From Spirochaetales bacterium (GTDB lineage: Bacteria; Spirochaetota; Spirochaetia; DSM-2461), in NCBI GenBank assembly GCA_028533045.1, contig JAQQAP010000018.1, positions 1 through 34,912 on the forward strand: a DNA stretch of 34,912 nt, given 5' to 3'. This document shows, piece after piece, positions 27,410 to 34,563 of the stretch. Within the stretch, counting starts at the first letter, position 1, and each line of letters starts with the position of its first letter. The notes beneath the pieces are model-generated. The model had not been told where the DNA came from, made no database searches, and saw only the letters and a program-made list of their open reading frames with translations. The position numbers were made by a program, and so were the translations under genes.

Positions 27410-28366
27410 TTAAAGAGTTTTTAATTCATCAATTGTCAGACCGGTTGCATCCGAAATTATTTGTAGGTCAAGATTCTTTTTTAGCATTCGTTGGGCCACT
27501 TCTTTGATACCCAGTTCAATACCTTGCTCGATACCTTGCTCGATACCTTGCTCGATTCCTTGCTCGATTCCTTGCTCAAGACCTTTCTTTAATCCTCTTT
27601 CCAGACCTTCCTCTGTAGCATTGTACATACGGGAGTTATAATCTTTGAGCCATTTTTCATGGGCTTCCATTTCTTCCATTAGAGCGTCATCGGCAGTAAA
27701 CTTCTTATAGACCTTATGAGCCTTTTGGAAAATAAAATCATCCTTAAGTAATACGGGCATATCATCCTCCTTGATGTTTCCTTCCACCTTGAGAAAGTAG
27801 CACCAGGTAAGTAATTTATCGGTTAATTCCGTTCTTGTTAGATTAATAAGTTTTTTAACTTCTATAAAGTGTATTTGCAGGTGTTCCGTTAAAATAAAAT
27901 CGGGTTGGTTCATTTCGGTTATATGAAAACAGGAGTGGAAGTCTTCCAGTTCGGGGAAAATGACGAAATTCAGTAGATTAATGCAAATTGTTGGTTCCAG
28001 TTTTCCATATCTGTCTGACTCTTCCAGCTGATCCTGGAAATTCTTGGCCCAATAGTAGAGACTTCTTTGTGAGAAAAAGCGTTCTTCCACAACTTGAACT
28101 TCTACATTGATAAGTCGCCCTGTTGAATCTTTGGCTTTAATGTCCAGGATACTCTCTTTCTGCTTTTGATTGTTTCTCTGGTTAAAGGGATTCTTTATTT
28201 CCAAATCTTTGACCAAGGGGAAGTTTTTTTCCTCAAAAACGGCATTGATAAAGTGAATAAGAATGTCCTTGTTTTCTTCTGATCCCAAGAGATATCTTAT
28301 AAAGATATCCGACATAGGGTTAAGTCTGCGTCCCATGTTATTAATTATACTGTTTTTCCTGTCCAT
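27410..28366 (-). CDS. Rpn-type PD-(D/E)XK nuclease / putative transposase
   Basis: This protein of about 318 residues belongs to the Rpn (recombination-promoting nuclease, PDDEXK_2) family. The N-terminus RRLNPMSDIFIRYLLGSEENK is typical. The nuclease core ESILDIKAKD...LINVEVQV supplies the Asp and Glu-x-Gln of the active site, and YYWAKNFQDQLEESDRYGKL follows. The C-terminus is a run of G-[IL]-E-Q repeats encoded by a 12-bp tandem repeat at 27511-27582. I chose the ATG at 28366 because family members begin just before RLNP; 28336 is also possible. The frame continues to 28510, but that stretch holds the promoter of the divergent gene. AT-rich relative to its neighbours, suggesting horizontal acquisition. 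Confidence 0.85.
   Translation of the reverse strand: MDRKNSIINNMGRRLNPMSDIFIRYLLGSEENKDILIHFINAVFEEKNFPLVKDLEIKNPFNQRNNQKQKESILDIKAKDSTGRLINVEVQVVEERFFSQRSLYYWAKNFQDQLEESDRYGKLEPTICINLLNFVIFPELEDFHSCFHITEMNQPDFILTEHLQIHFIEVKKLINLTRTELTDKLLTWCYFLKVEGNIKEDDMPVLLKDDFIFQKAHKVYKKFTADDALMEEMEAHEKWLKDYNSRMYNATEEGLERGLKKGLEQGIEQGIEQGIEQGIEQGIELGIKEVAQRMLKKNLDLQIISDATGLTIDELKTL
27511..27582. repeat. 12-bp coding tandem repeat (GIEQ)
   Basis: Six consecutive 12-mers based on CTTGCTCGATAC/TC encode G-I-E-Q units on the minus strand. The central four are identical apart from one base. The tract keeps the frame, and copy number could vary by slippage. Confidence 0.9.
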
Positions 28367-28475
28367 ATAAATAGAGGAGGGTAAAAAGTTTGAAAATTGA
28401 GCATTTTCATAAATAGGGCACCGTAACTTTTCAAAATAATTGAAAGTAAATCGAAGAAGTCTTTTGAAATAAAAC

Positions 28476-28503
28476 TTTACAAATAGAGAAGAAGTGTTAT
28501 TAT
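28476..28503 (+). promoter_or_regulatory. Candidate leaderless promoter
   Basis: TTTACA (28476-28481), 16 bp, then TATTAT (28498-28503) ends only 5 bp before the ATG at 28509. The transcript would start at or next to the start codon, and no ribosome-binding site precedes it. Confidence 0.45.
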
Positions 28504-28508
28504 AAACC

Positions 28509-29033
28509 ATGCTCTCCTACGATAACTATCTTTCTCTGTTACGGGACAAACTGTCCTCCCATTTTGACTTAACCGGTGCTGCGCTTCTGGAAGGCCGGAC
28601 TTACGACCTTCACGGTACCATGAATATCAGGAATACCAAGTATCTCCTTTCTGAAAAAGTAAAAATCTATAATTATGAAAATGATGAGTATCTCTACTTG
28701 AGGAAATACGGGGGAGAGAGTCTTGAAGGTCTTAAAGAAGAGTTAGGCCAAATTCAGTCTGTTATCCCGCAGATCATTCAGCCTGAAAAAGACCACATGT
28801 CTTCCCTTTTGACCCTTGTATTGGTCATGGATGAGGAGATACCTACCGATTTAGCCCGCTTCGCCAAACGCTACCGGCGGCAGAAAGGCTTTGCCCTGGG
28901 GTTCCGGGGTTGGGCCGATTTAATCCTGGTCATCGTGTCCCTGAAGGAAAACAGGGTCGTGACACATAGAAACTTTATGAAAACGGCAGCCTTCTTCGAG
29001 CCGGAGAAAGTCTGTCCAAAGGAGAGAACATGA
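28509..29033 (+). CDS. Hypothetical protein upstream of cstA
   Basis: This 174-residue soluble protein has no signal peptide. Notable stretches are TYDLHGTMNIRNTKYLLSEK, KIYNYENDEYLYLRKY (about 50-70) and the basic KRYRRQKGFALGFRGWADLILVIV (about 120-143). The N-R-K-Y-L-S-x-K...Y-E-N-x-E-Y pattern reminds me of an uncharacterised domain seen in archaea (possibly DUF8052), a tentative recollection. Its stop overlaps the cstA start by 4 nt (ATGA), so the two are co-translated and it may modulate CstA. The start lacks a ribosome-binding site and may be leaderless. Confidence 0.7.
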   Translation: MLSYDNYLSLLRDKLSSHFDLTGAALLEGRTYDLHGTMNIRNTKYLLSEKVKIYNYENDEYLYLRKYGGESLEGLKEELGQIQSVIPQIIQPEKDHMSSLLTLVLVMDEEIPTDLARFAKRYRRQKGFALGFRGWADLILVIVSLKENRVVTHRNFMKTAAFFEPEKVCPKERT

Positions 29034-30649
29034 GTTCCTTAGTGATCATTCTGATCGCCATCGCCGCTTTTACGGTCGCCTACATAGGTTACGGCGGATG
29101 GCTCTGCAAAAAATGGGGGGTTAGTAACAAGCGCACCACCCCTGCCCACGAAATGGAAGACGGCATCGACTACGTGCCCGCCTCCAAGGGTGTTGTTCTG
29201 GGGCATCACTTTGCCTCCATCGCCGGAGCCGGACCTATTACCGGTCCTATCGCCGCCGCTATGTTCGGCTGGGTTCCCGTTCTGTTGTGGATCATCATCG
29301 GTTCCATCTTCGTAGGCGGTGTTCATGACTTTGGCGCCCTGGTGGCTTCCATCCGTCACGACGGAAAGTCCATTGGCGAAATCATCGAGAAGAACATTGG
29401 CGTGCGGGGCAAGAAGCTCTTCGCCATCTTTGCCTGGTTGACCCTGATTCTTGTTGTGGCCGCCTTCCTCAACATCGTAGCCGCCACCTTCGCTTCCACG
29501 CCGGAAGCCGCAACAGCTTCGGTTCTCTTTATTGCCGTAGCCGTACTTTTCGGTTTCGCCGTATACCGACGGGGCCTGAACCTGGTGGCATCTTCCATCA
29601 TTGGTGTAGCTCTGTTGGGCGGTTGTATCTATCTGGGAATGCTCTTTCCCCTTTCCCTGCCCGCCAGCGCCTGGATGTGGATTCTTCTGGGGTACATCTT
29701 TATTGCTTCCGTAACCCCCGTATGGATTCTTCTCCAGCCCAGAGACTACCTGAACTCCTTTCTCCTCTTTGCCATGATCGGCGGAGCGGTAATCGGTCTT
29801 CTCTTTGCCCGCCCCACCATGAATGCCGAATTCGTGCCCGCCTTCGCCGGCTTTAACGTAAACGGATCCTTCATGTTCCCCATCCTCTTCGTAACCGTAG
29901 CCTGTGGTGCCATTTCCGGTTTCCACTCCCTCGTAGGTTCCGGGACCTCTTCCAAGATGGTAGACAAGGAAGAGGATGCCAAGGTGATTGGTTACGGCGG
30001 TATGCTGATTGAGGGCGTCCTGGCCGTTATCTCCCTTATCGCTATTGGAGCGGTAGGTATGCAGAAGGGCGGCGCGATCCCTACTTTTTCCATTGGTGTG
30101 GCTACCTTTATGAGCTCATTCGGTCTTTCCATGGAAGTGGGAGTTCCCTTTATCGCTTTGGCTATCTCTGCCTTTGCCTTGACCAGTCTGGACACAGCGA
30201 CCCGTCTGGCCCGATTCATCTTCCAGGAATTCTGGTCTATGGATAGTGAAGAAGGAAAAGAAGTTAAACCTGCCAAGAAACTTCTTTCCAACATGTACGT
30301 GGCTACCCTTATTTCCGTAGCCATCGGCGGTTTCCTGGGCTTCTCCGACTGGAGAACGATCTGGCCCATCTTCGGATCGGCCAACCAGCTTCTGGCCGCC
30401 CTGGCCCTTCTGGCCATCGGCGCCTGGCTCGCTCAGAGCGGCAAGAACAACCTCATGGTAAAAATCCCCATGATCTTTATGTTCGCCGTAACACTTACCG
30501 CTCTGGTATTCGTTGCGAAAGCCAATATTGCTGCGGGAAATTATGTACTCGTATTTTTTGCGGTTGCCCTGTTTGTACTGGCTCTTGTCCTTATAAAAGA
30601 GTCCTACAAGGTTCTGTTTACTAAGCAGAAAGTGGCAGAGGTTGCGTAA
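29030..30649 (+). CDS. cstA: Carbon starvation protein CstA family transporter
   Basis: This 539-residue inner-membrane transporter has about 14-16 hydrophobic segments. The CstA signature is VPASKGVVLGHHFASIAGAGPITGP near residues 50-74, then VHDFGALVASIRHDGKSIGE, TPVWILLQPRDYLN, FHSLVGSGTSSKMVDKE, LDTATRLARFIFQEF and FGSANQLLAALALL. Family members import peptides or pyruvate when carbon is scarce. It is shorter than E. coli CstA (701), a known shorter class. AAAGGAGAG precedes the ATG, which overlaps the hypothetical gene upstream. A strong terminator follows at 30671-30695. Confidence 0.95.
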   Translation: MSSLVIILIAIAAFTVAYIGYGGWLCKKWGVSNKRTTPAHEMEDGIDYVPASKGVVLGHHFASIAGAGPITGPIAAAMFGWVPVLLWIIIGSIFVGGVHDFGALVASIRHDGKSIGEIIEKNIGVRGKKLFAIFAWLTLILVVAAFLNIVAATFASTPEAATASVLFIAVAVLFGFAVYRRGLNLVASSIIGVALLGGCIYLGMLFPLSLPASAWMWILLGYIFIASVTPVWILLQPRDYLNSFLLFAMIGGAVIGLLFARPTMNAEFVPAFAGFNVNGSFMFPILFVTVACGAISGFHSLVGSGTSSKMVDKEEDAKVIGYGGMLIEGVLAVISLIAIGAVGMQKGGAIPTFSIGVATFMSSFGLSMEVGVPFIALAISAFALTSLDTATRLARFIFQEFWSMDSEEGKEVKPAKKLLSNMYVATLISVAIGGFLGFSDWRTIWPIFGSANQLLAALALLAIGAWLAQSGKNNLMVKIPMIFMFAVTLTALVFVAKANIAAGNYVLVFFAVALFVLALVLIKESYKVLFTKQKVAEVA

Positions 30650-30670
30650 GTAATTCTTTAACTTGTTTTA

Positions 30671-30695
30671 AGCCGCCCTTCGGGGCGGTTTTTTT
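30671..30695 (+). terminator. Rho-independent terminator of cstA
   Basis: GCCGCCC-TTCG-GGGCGG with a UUCG-type tetraloop is followed by seven T, 21 bp after the cstA stop. A canonical intrinsic terminator. Confidence 0.93.
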
Positions 30696-30703
30696 GTGGC
30701 AAA

Positions 30704-30741
30704 TTGATTTACACATGATAATGTGTTAAACTTTACACATG
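30704..30741 (+). promoter_or_regulatory. Promoter/operator of the first VapBC module
   Basis: TTGATT (30704-30709), 17 bp, then TAAACT (30727-30732) is overlapped by TTTACACAT-GATA-ATGTGTTAAA (inverted repeat, 30708-30730). A direct copy of TTTACACATG lies at 30732-30741. Such repeats are the usual autoregulatory binding sites of VapBC complexes. Confidence 0.6.
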
Positions 30742-30764
30742 GGTGGTTGTGCGGAGGTTTTCCT

Positions 30765-30965
30765 ATGGCAAGTAATTTAGCAATCGATGATGCTCTTCTT
30801 CAGGAAGCGCAAATCCTTTCCGGTTTTAAGACAAAAAAGGATACGGTGAACTATGCTTTAAAAGAATTTATTGCAAGAAAGAAGCAGCTTGAGGTGATTG
30901 AGCTTTTTGGTGAAATTGATTTTGATGAGGATTACGACTATAAAGCCATGCGCGAGAGAAACTGA
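30765..30965 (+). CDS. vapB: VapB-type antitoxin (first module)
   Basis: This 66-residue antitoxin has an N-terminal ribbon-helix-helix-like region, MASNLAIDDALLQEAQILSG followed by KKDTVNYALKEFIARKKQ, and an acidic tail (FGEIDFDEDYDYKAMRERN) that would occupy the toxin active site. This is the VapB layout with the LF-G-x-I/V-D-F/W motif. GGAGG lies 7 nt before the chosen ATG; the longer GTG frame from 30723 would include the operator. The stop overlaps the toxin start by 1 nt (TGATG). Since the toxin frame is broken, the antitoxin may now act alone. Confidence 0.85.
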   Translation: MASNLAIDDALLQEAQILSGFKTKKDTVNYALKEFIARKKQLEVIELFGEIDFDEDYDYKAMRERN

Positions 30966-31386
30966 TGGAGGTTCTTGTTGATACATCGGTTTGGTCTCTG
31001 GCTTTACGGAAGAAGACTTTAACCGGGGAAGAGAAGAATATTGTCTCTGAATTGAAAGAGCTCATTCTGGAAAAACGCGTCATTATAATAGGCCCCTAAA
31101 ACAGGAGTTACTTTCCGGGATCAGCAATACTAGTGTCTTTGACAAATTAAAGGATAGGATTTCTGCCTTTGAAGATGAAGTTATTGAGCCTAAAGATTAT
31201 ATTGTGGCAGCAGAGGTCCATAATTCTTGTCGAAGAAAAGGGATTCAGGGTTCCCATACAGACTTTTTACTTGTTGCTTTTGCCTGGGACCATGGTTATT
31301 CAATTTTCACTACAGATAAGGATTTTATTAACTATTCCGAGGTTGTGGAGTTTAAGTTGCATGAGATCAGAGAGTGTGTAAATTAA
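30965..31386 (+). pseudogene. vapC: VapC PIN-domain toxin, frameshifted
   Basis: The first 44 codons give MEVLVDTSVWSLALRKK and continue to RVIIIGP, then TAA at 31097. One frame over, the protein continues K-Q-E-L-L-S-G-I-S-N-T and on to stop at 31386. Restoring one base (for example CCCC to CCCCC at 31093-31096) gives an intact PIN RNase of about 140 residues. Its four acidic positions are present: Asp6, the Glu in KQELL, the Asp in GSHTDFLLVA and the Asp in FTTDKDF. As read, the toxin is inactive. The homopolymer context also allows a sequencing error or programmed slippage. Confidence 0.85.
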
Positions 31387-31403
31387 GTTTTGACAGCGGC
31401 TTT

Positions 31404-31799
31404 TTAGGTCCAGTTTTCTATTGCCAGCCCCGGCACTCGTTCAAATTCTTTTACGTTATTGGTCACAAGACACAGCTCTCTTGATAAGCATTGGGCTGCT
31501 AATTGTAAATCATAGGGCCCGATAGGAGTTCCGTTCCTGTTAAGGTAGGCTCGAATCTGTCCGAAAGCTTCTGAATCCAACTCTGTAAAGGGTATAATCT
31601 CAAAGGGAGCTATGAAGCCGTAGAGTAATTCCCTATTTCTATCAGGGAACTGACTTTTGGCAATACCGTATTCCAACTCGGCGATTGTTACCGAGGAGAG
31701 GGCAATATTAAATAACTCTTCCCGTTCTACTCTTTCTTGAAGTTTTGGGAACTTATTCTTCATAAGGTAAATGCAGATGTTAGTATCCAGCAGGTACAT
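31404..31799 (-). CDS. vapC: VapC PIN-domain toxin (second module)
   Basis: This 131-residue endoribonuclease toxin is intact. The PIN active-site residues are Asp5 in MYLLDTNICIYLM, Glu in SSVTIAELEYGI, Asp in GTPIGPYDLQLAAQCL and the later TNNVKEFERVPGL (N-x-x-E/D-F). VapC enzymes cleave initiator tRNA or rRNA when the antitoxin is degraded. The start overlaps the upstream antitoxin stop by 1 nt (TAATG). It is convergent with the broken first VapC, 17 bp away. It belongs to a different PIN subgroup from the first toxin (LLDTNI.IY.. versus LVDTSVWSLA..). Confidence 0.92.
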   Translation of the reverse strand: MYLLDTNICIYLMKNKFPKLQERVEREELFNIALSSVTIAELEYGIAKSQFPDRNRELLYGFIAPFEIIPFTELDSEAFGQIRAYLNRNGTPIGPYDLQLAAQCLSRELCLVTNNVKEFERVPGLAIENWT

Positions 31800-32029
31800 T
31801 AGAAGTTCTCTCTTTCCTGCATTTCCTGTTGTTCCCGTCCCTCAGAAAACAAATCGTCCGAAAAATTATCAATACTGTTTCTAAACGAGTTCCATATGTC
31901 CCTTTTTGAAGTTAGTATTATTGAGTTACCTATTTTTTTAATAAAAAGTTCCGATTCGTCAGTACTGTACTCTTTAGGAAGTCTAACAGCCTGACTATTT
32001 CCACTTTTAAAAACCTTTACCGTTTCCAT
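31799..32029 (-). CDS. vapB: VapB/AbrB-type antitoxin (second module)
   Basis: This 76-residue antitoxin has an N-terminal SpoVT/AbrB swapped-hairpin domain (METVKVFKSGNSQAVRLPKEY, then ELFIKKIGNSIILT) and a C-terminal acidic helical tail (SIDNFSDDLFSEGREQQEMQE) for toxin binding. GGAGG lies 7 nt before the ATG at 32029. The longer open frame to 32146 runs through the promoter and a terminator and is not credible. It is co-translated with the downstream VapC. Confidence 0.92.
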   Translation of the reverse strand: METVKVFKSGNSQAVRLPKEYSTDESELFIKKIGNSIILTSKRDIWNSFRNSIDNFSDDLFSEGREQQEMQERENF

Positions 32030-32046
32030 AGTGCACCTCCTATTTA

Positions 32047-32075
32047 AGTATATCCCCGTGTATATACATAAGCAA
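32047..32075 (-). promoter_or_regulatory. Promoter/operator of the second VapBC module
   Basis: On the minus strand TTGCTT (32075-32070), 17 bp, then TATACT (32052-32047). Between the elements lies GTATAT-n8-ATATAC (32048-32067), an inverted repeat placed for autorepression by the AbrB-type antitoxin. Confidence 0.65.
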
Positions 32076-32088
32076 GAGTTACAAGCAT

Positions 32089-32120
32089 AAAAAAGGCCGC
32101 TCCGATTCGAGCGGCCTTTT
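32089..32120 (-). terminator. Terminator of the minus-strand lipoprotein gene (possibly bidirectional)
   Basis: GGCCGCTC (32095-32102), 6-nt loop, GAGCGGCC (32109-32116). The hairpin is flanked by six A on the left and four T on the right, so on the minus strand it is followed by T6. It lies about 50 bp past the lipoprotein stop and just upstream of the VapBC promoter, insulating it. Confidence 0.85.
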
Positions 32121-32168
32121 GGCGGCACTCCCGCGGGGAATGCCATTGGTTCCGGTAAATTATTTTAC

Positions 32169-32903
32169 TTAGAACAGGGTAGAGCTTATATCGTCGATAT
32201 AAACAGAGGTTCCGGTGCTTCCGTTGTCTCCGGCGTATACAGTTACCTGTGTGGGGAAGTTGGCGGCGAACTCGGGGTATACGGGAACGTCGGCAGCTAC
32301 GGGTGTAGTGTCGTCTTCTACGTATACATCAAAGGTACCGTCCGCGTCCCAGGTAATCTTGTAGAAAACCCACATATCGGTAGCAACTGTGGCAACCTGC
32401 TGGTCATCGCTACCGTATTCGTAAGCGATTTTACCGGTGTTACCCAGTCTGAGTTCAACGTAACGTCCTGAGTTATTCTTATTTACACCAACATTTACAT
32501 AAACGGTCTTGGCGTTGCTGCTGGGGATGTAGGCAAAGAAAGAGAGGCTACCTTCACCGGCGGGTCCCATGTCGGATACTTTATAAGCGTAGGGCTTAGT
32601 GGAAGAATCGTTGTCTTCCAGGTAAAGAGAGTTGGAAGGACTTGCGGCATTGTCTGCACTTACATAGGCCAGTACGGTGGTGCCGTTAACCTTTTCTACG
32701 GTCCAGCTTTCGTCGGCGTAGTCGATCTGTTCGCCGGCGGGCAGGCTGTCAAAGTTGATAACAGCAGCATCTCCGGCAGAAGCAGAAGAACTTTCTGCGG
32801 GGGCGGAAGCTCCCGATTCAGGTTCGGATGTACATCCGGTCATAAGGGCAAACGCCATAAGGGCGGTAAGCATCAATATCATGCTTTTTGTTGTTTTTTT
32901 CAT
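32169..32903 (-). CDS. Lipoprotein with lectin-like beta domain, function unknown
   Basis: This 244-residue lipoprotein has signal peptide MKKTTKSMILMLTALMAFAL and lipobox LMTGC (Cys24), then a low-complexity Ser/Ala/Glu linker to about residue 47. The remaining part (about 48-244) is beta-rich: INFDSLPAGE, SLYLEDNDSS, LSFFAYIPSS, YVELRLGNTGKIAYEY, MWVFYKITWDADGTFDVYVED and the closing SVYIDDISSTLF. This order resembles concanavalin-like or carbohydrate-binding jelly-roll domains whose last strand reads x-I-D-D-I. The match is by pattern only. GGAG precedes the ATG, and there is a dedicated terminator. Confidence 0.8.
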   Translation of the reverse strand: MKKTTKSMILMLTALMAFALMTGCTSEPESGASAPAESSSASAGDAAVINFDSLPAGEQIDYADESWTVEKVNGTTVLAYVSADNAASPSNSLYLEDNDSSTKPYAYKVSDMGPAGEGSLSFFAYIPSSNAKTVYVNVGVNKNNSGRYVELRLGNTGKIAYEYGSDDQQVATVATDMWVFYKITWDADGTFDVYVEDDTTPVAADVPVYPEFAANFPTQVTVYAGDNGSTGTSVYIDDISSTLF

Positions 32904-33069
32904 TATGTCTCCTAGTGTTTATTCCCAAGTCACATATTCGTATATCCGAAGGCTCTACGACTATGTGAATAAATTATTTTCCAATGGAATCTTAAAATTG
33001 TCAATTTTTTTCTCAAACTTTTTTACAGCATGTAACGATAATTTAACATAATCATGTAAGTCTAATAGA

Positions 33070-33099
33070 TGAAAGGAGCTATGTTTGACAATCCTTTCA
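33070..33099. promoter_or_regulatory. Hairpin upstream of the porin promoter
   Basis: TGAAAGGA (33070-33077) pairs perfectly with TCCTTTCA (33092-33099) over a 14-nt loop, and a run of T begins about 10 nt later (33109-33116). It could end incoming transcription or be a protein-binding site. The gap 32904-33295 otherwise contains only the porin promoter. Confidence 0.35.
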
Positions 33100-33137
33100 G
33101 TTCTGTAATTTTTTTTATTTGTGGGAAAACTTTTTTC

Positions 33138-33178
33138 TTGACATCCCCATTAAGTCGGGTTAACATTTCACTAATGTT
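33138..33178 (+). promoter_or_regulatory. Strong sigma-70-type porin promoter with overlapping palindrome
   Basis: TTGACA (33138-33143), exactly 17 bp, then TAACAT (33161-33166). Overlapping the -10 and start point is AACATT-TCACT-AATGTT (33162-33178, clipped at its last T), an inverted repeat with 6-bp arms. The leader to the ATG is about 125 nt, long enough for post-transcriptional control. Confidence 0.75.
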
Positions 33179-33295
33179 TCGCAAAAGCCGATCGATTACG
33201 GAAATGCGGACTTGCTGTTGCTTTGCTGAATAATGTCCTTTGGGGGGACATTTCAGATATTTAAATCATGTGATTTTTTTAAAGGAGATATTTAC

Positions 33296-34492
33296 ATGAA
33301 GAAAACTATTGTTTTAGTTGCTTTGGTTCTGGCGATGATTGCTGCGCCTGTGTTCGCCGGTGAAATTTCTATGGCTGGTCAGGTTGAATTTGGTGGATCT
33401 TATGATTTCGATACCGATACTTACCGTGCCGATGTTGATGATGTTAAAATTGGATTTACTGGTAAGGCTGATGATTACACCACAATCAAGCTGACCATGG
33501 AAATGCAGACTGCTTTTGCACAGGGTATTAACGTTTCTACTTCCGATGACTTGGATAGTGATAGTAAGGGCGATGGTACCGTAAGCGTACAGGACTCTGA
33601 ATTTGCTGTTACCACTGATCTTACCGGTGCTCTTGAACTGGATCTTCCCGTTTCCATTAAACTTTTTTCCGGTTACAACGATGATATCGGAGCTAAGTCT
33701 TACGATACCGGTGGTCTTGTAAGAGCTGAAGAAGTTCAGGACAGAGACCCCGAACAGAACTGGGTTCTCGGTACTTACATCGGTTATGAAGATATTACAA
33801 TTCAGGCTGGTCTTTACCCCAACTATTATTCTGCAGATGGTGAAGATGACGCTGAACTTGATTTTACCAGCAACATGTTTGTTGGTGCTTACGGTACAGT
33901 TGCCGATGCTAAATTCGAACTGTACTACTGTGCTTGTGATGCTGACGGTATGAACTCTGTTGGAGGTTCTGTAGGTTACCCCATTGATCTTGAAGGAATG
34001 GGTGTATACCCCATGGTTTCTTTTGTAGTTGACATGGAAGATGCCTCTGGAGATATGGAAGACGGTTTTACCTCTATCGGTTTTGGTACTGGGTTTACCG
34101 TGGATGATATGCTGAAGGCAACTGTTGGTTTTGGTTACTACAAAGATGGTGCGGACTATGACTATAACTCAGCTCTTCAGGTCGGATTTGATATTCAGTA
34201 TTACCTGAGCGATGTAATTACTCTCTTTGGTGCTGTATGTATTGATGACGTAATCGACAACCATGACGACTATGAACTTGAGTGGGACTACTACGAAGGT
34301 TATTTTGATGGAACTGATGGTGATTGGGATGATTATGAAACTTATGCAAATGCCGGTTACCAGGTAGGTGCTATCGTTAAACTCGGTAAGGCTAACTACT
34401 ACTTCGGTTACGAAGGTGGTAACATTGACACCGAGCTTACTGGTGTAGACTTCAACCAGGGTGCATTTGCTGCTCTTAATGTTAAGTTCTAA
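33296..34492 (+). CDS. Outer-membrane porin
   Basis: This protein of 398 residues has signal peptide MKKTIVLVALVLAMIAAPVFA (cleaved before GEIS). The mature chain is a beta-barrel. Alternating short aromatic/Gly strands include GQVEFGGSYDF, TVGFGYYKDG, DIQYYLSDVITLFGAV and KANYYFGYEGG. The acidic loops (DMEDASGDMEDG, YDYNSALQ, DGTDGDWDDYE) are long, and the chain ends in LNVKF with the C-terminal Phe needed for BAM insertion. It is probably a general or anion-excluding diffusion porin. I chose the ATG at 33296 with AAAGGAG upstream; the frame from 33233 adds a non-signal extension. Codon use is strikingly skewed to GGT, GAT, GTT, GCT, CTT and AAC, as expected of one of the cell's most abundant proteins. 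Confidence 0.9.
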   Translation: MKKTIVLVALVLAMIAAPVFAGEISMAGQVEFGGSYDFDTDTYRADVDDVKIGFTGKADDYTTIKLTMEMQTAFAQGINVSTSDDLDSDSKGDGTVSVQDSEFAVTTDLTGALELDLPVSIKLFSGYNDDIGAKSYDTGGLVRAEEVQDRDPEQNWVLGTYIGYEDITIQAGLYPNYYSADGEDDAELDFTSNMFVGAYGTVADAKFELYYCACDADGMNSVGGSVGYPIDLEGMGVYPMVSFVVDMEDASGDMEDGFTSIGFGTGFTVDDMLKATVGFGYYKDGADYDYNSALQVGFDIQYYLSDVITLFGAVCIDDVIDNHDDYELEWDYYEGYFDGTDGDWDDYETYANAGYQVGAIVKLGKANYYFGYEGGNIDTELTGVDFNQGAFAALNVKF

Positions 34493-34525
34493 TCATAGTT
34501 ATATAACTATTATCTAGCTTAAATG

Positions 34526-34549
34526 AGCCGGCGCAAGCCGGCTTTTTTT
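34526..34549 (+). terminator. Rho-independent terminator of the porin gene
   Basis: AGCCGGC-GCAA-GCCGGCT (34526-34532 with 34537-34543, GNRA loop) runs into seven T, 33 bp after the porin stop. Confidence 0.95.
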
Positions 34550-34563
34550 GTTTGCTCAGAAAA

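Noticed and set aside
28366..28510. N-terminal extension of the Rpn nuclease
   Set aside because: The extra 48 codons are unlike family N-termini and overlap the divergent gene's promoter and start.
29039..29926. 295-codon open frame antisense to cstA
   Set aside because: Low-complexity Gly/Asp/Glu-rich translation typical of a shadow of a membrane-protein gene.
33069..33233. Small open frame (about 54 codons) before the porin
   Set aside because: It runs straight through the porin promoter elements, has a poorly spaced ribosome-binding site and a composition driven by T-runs.
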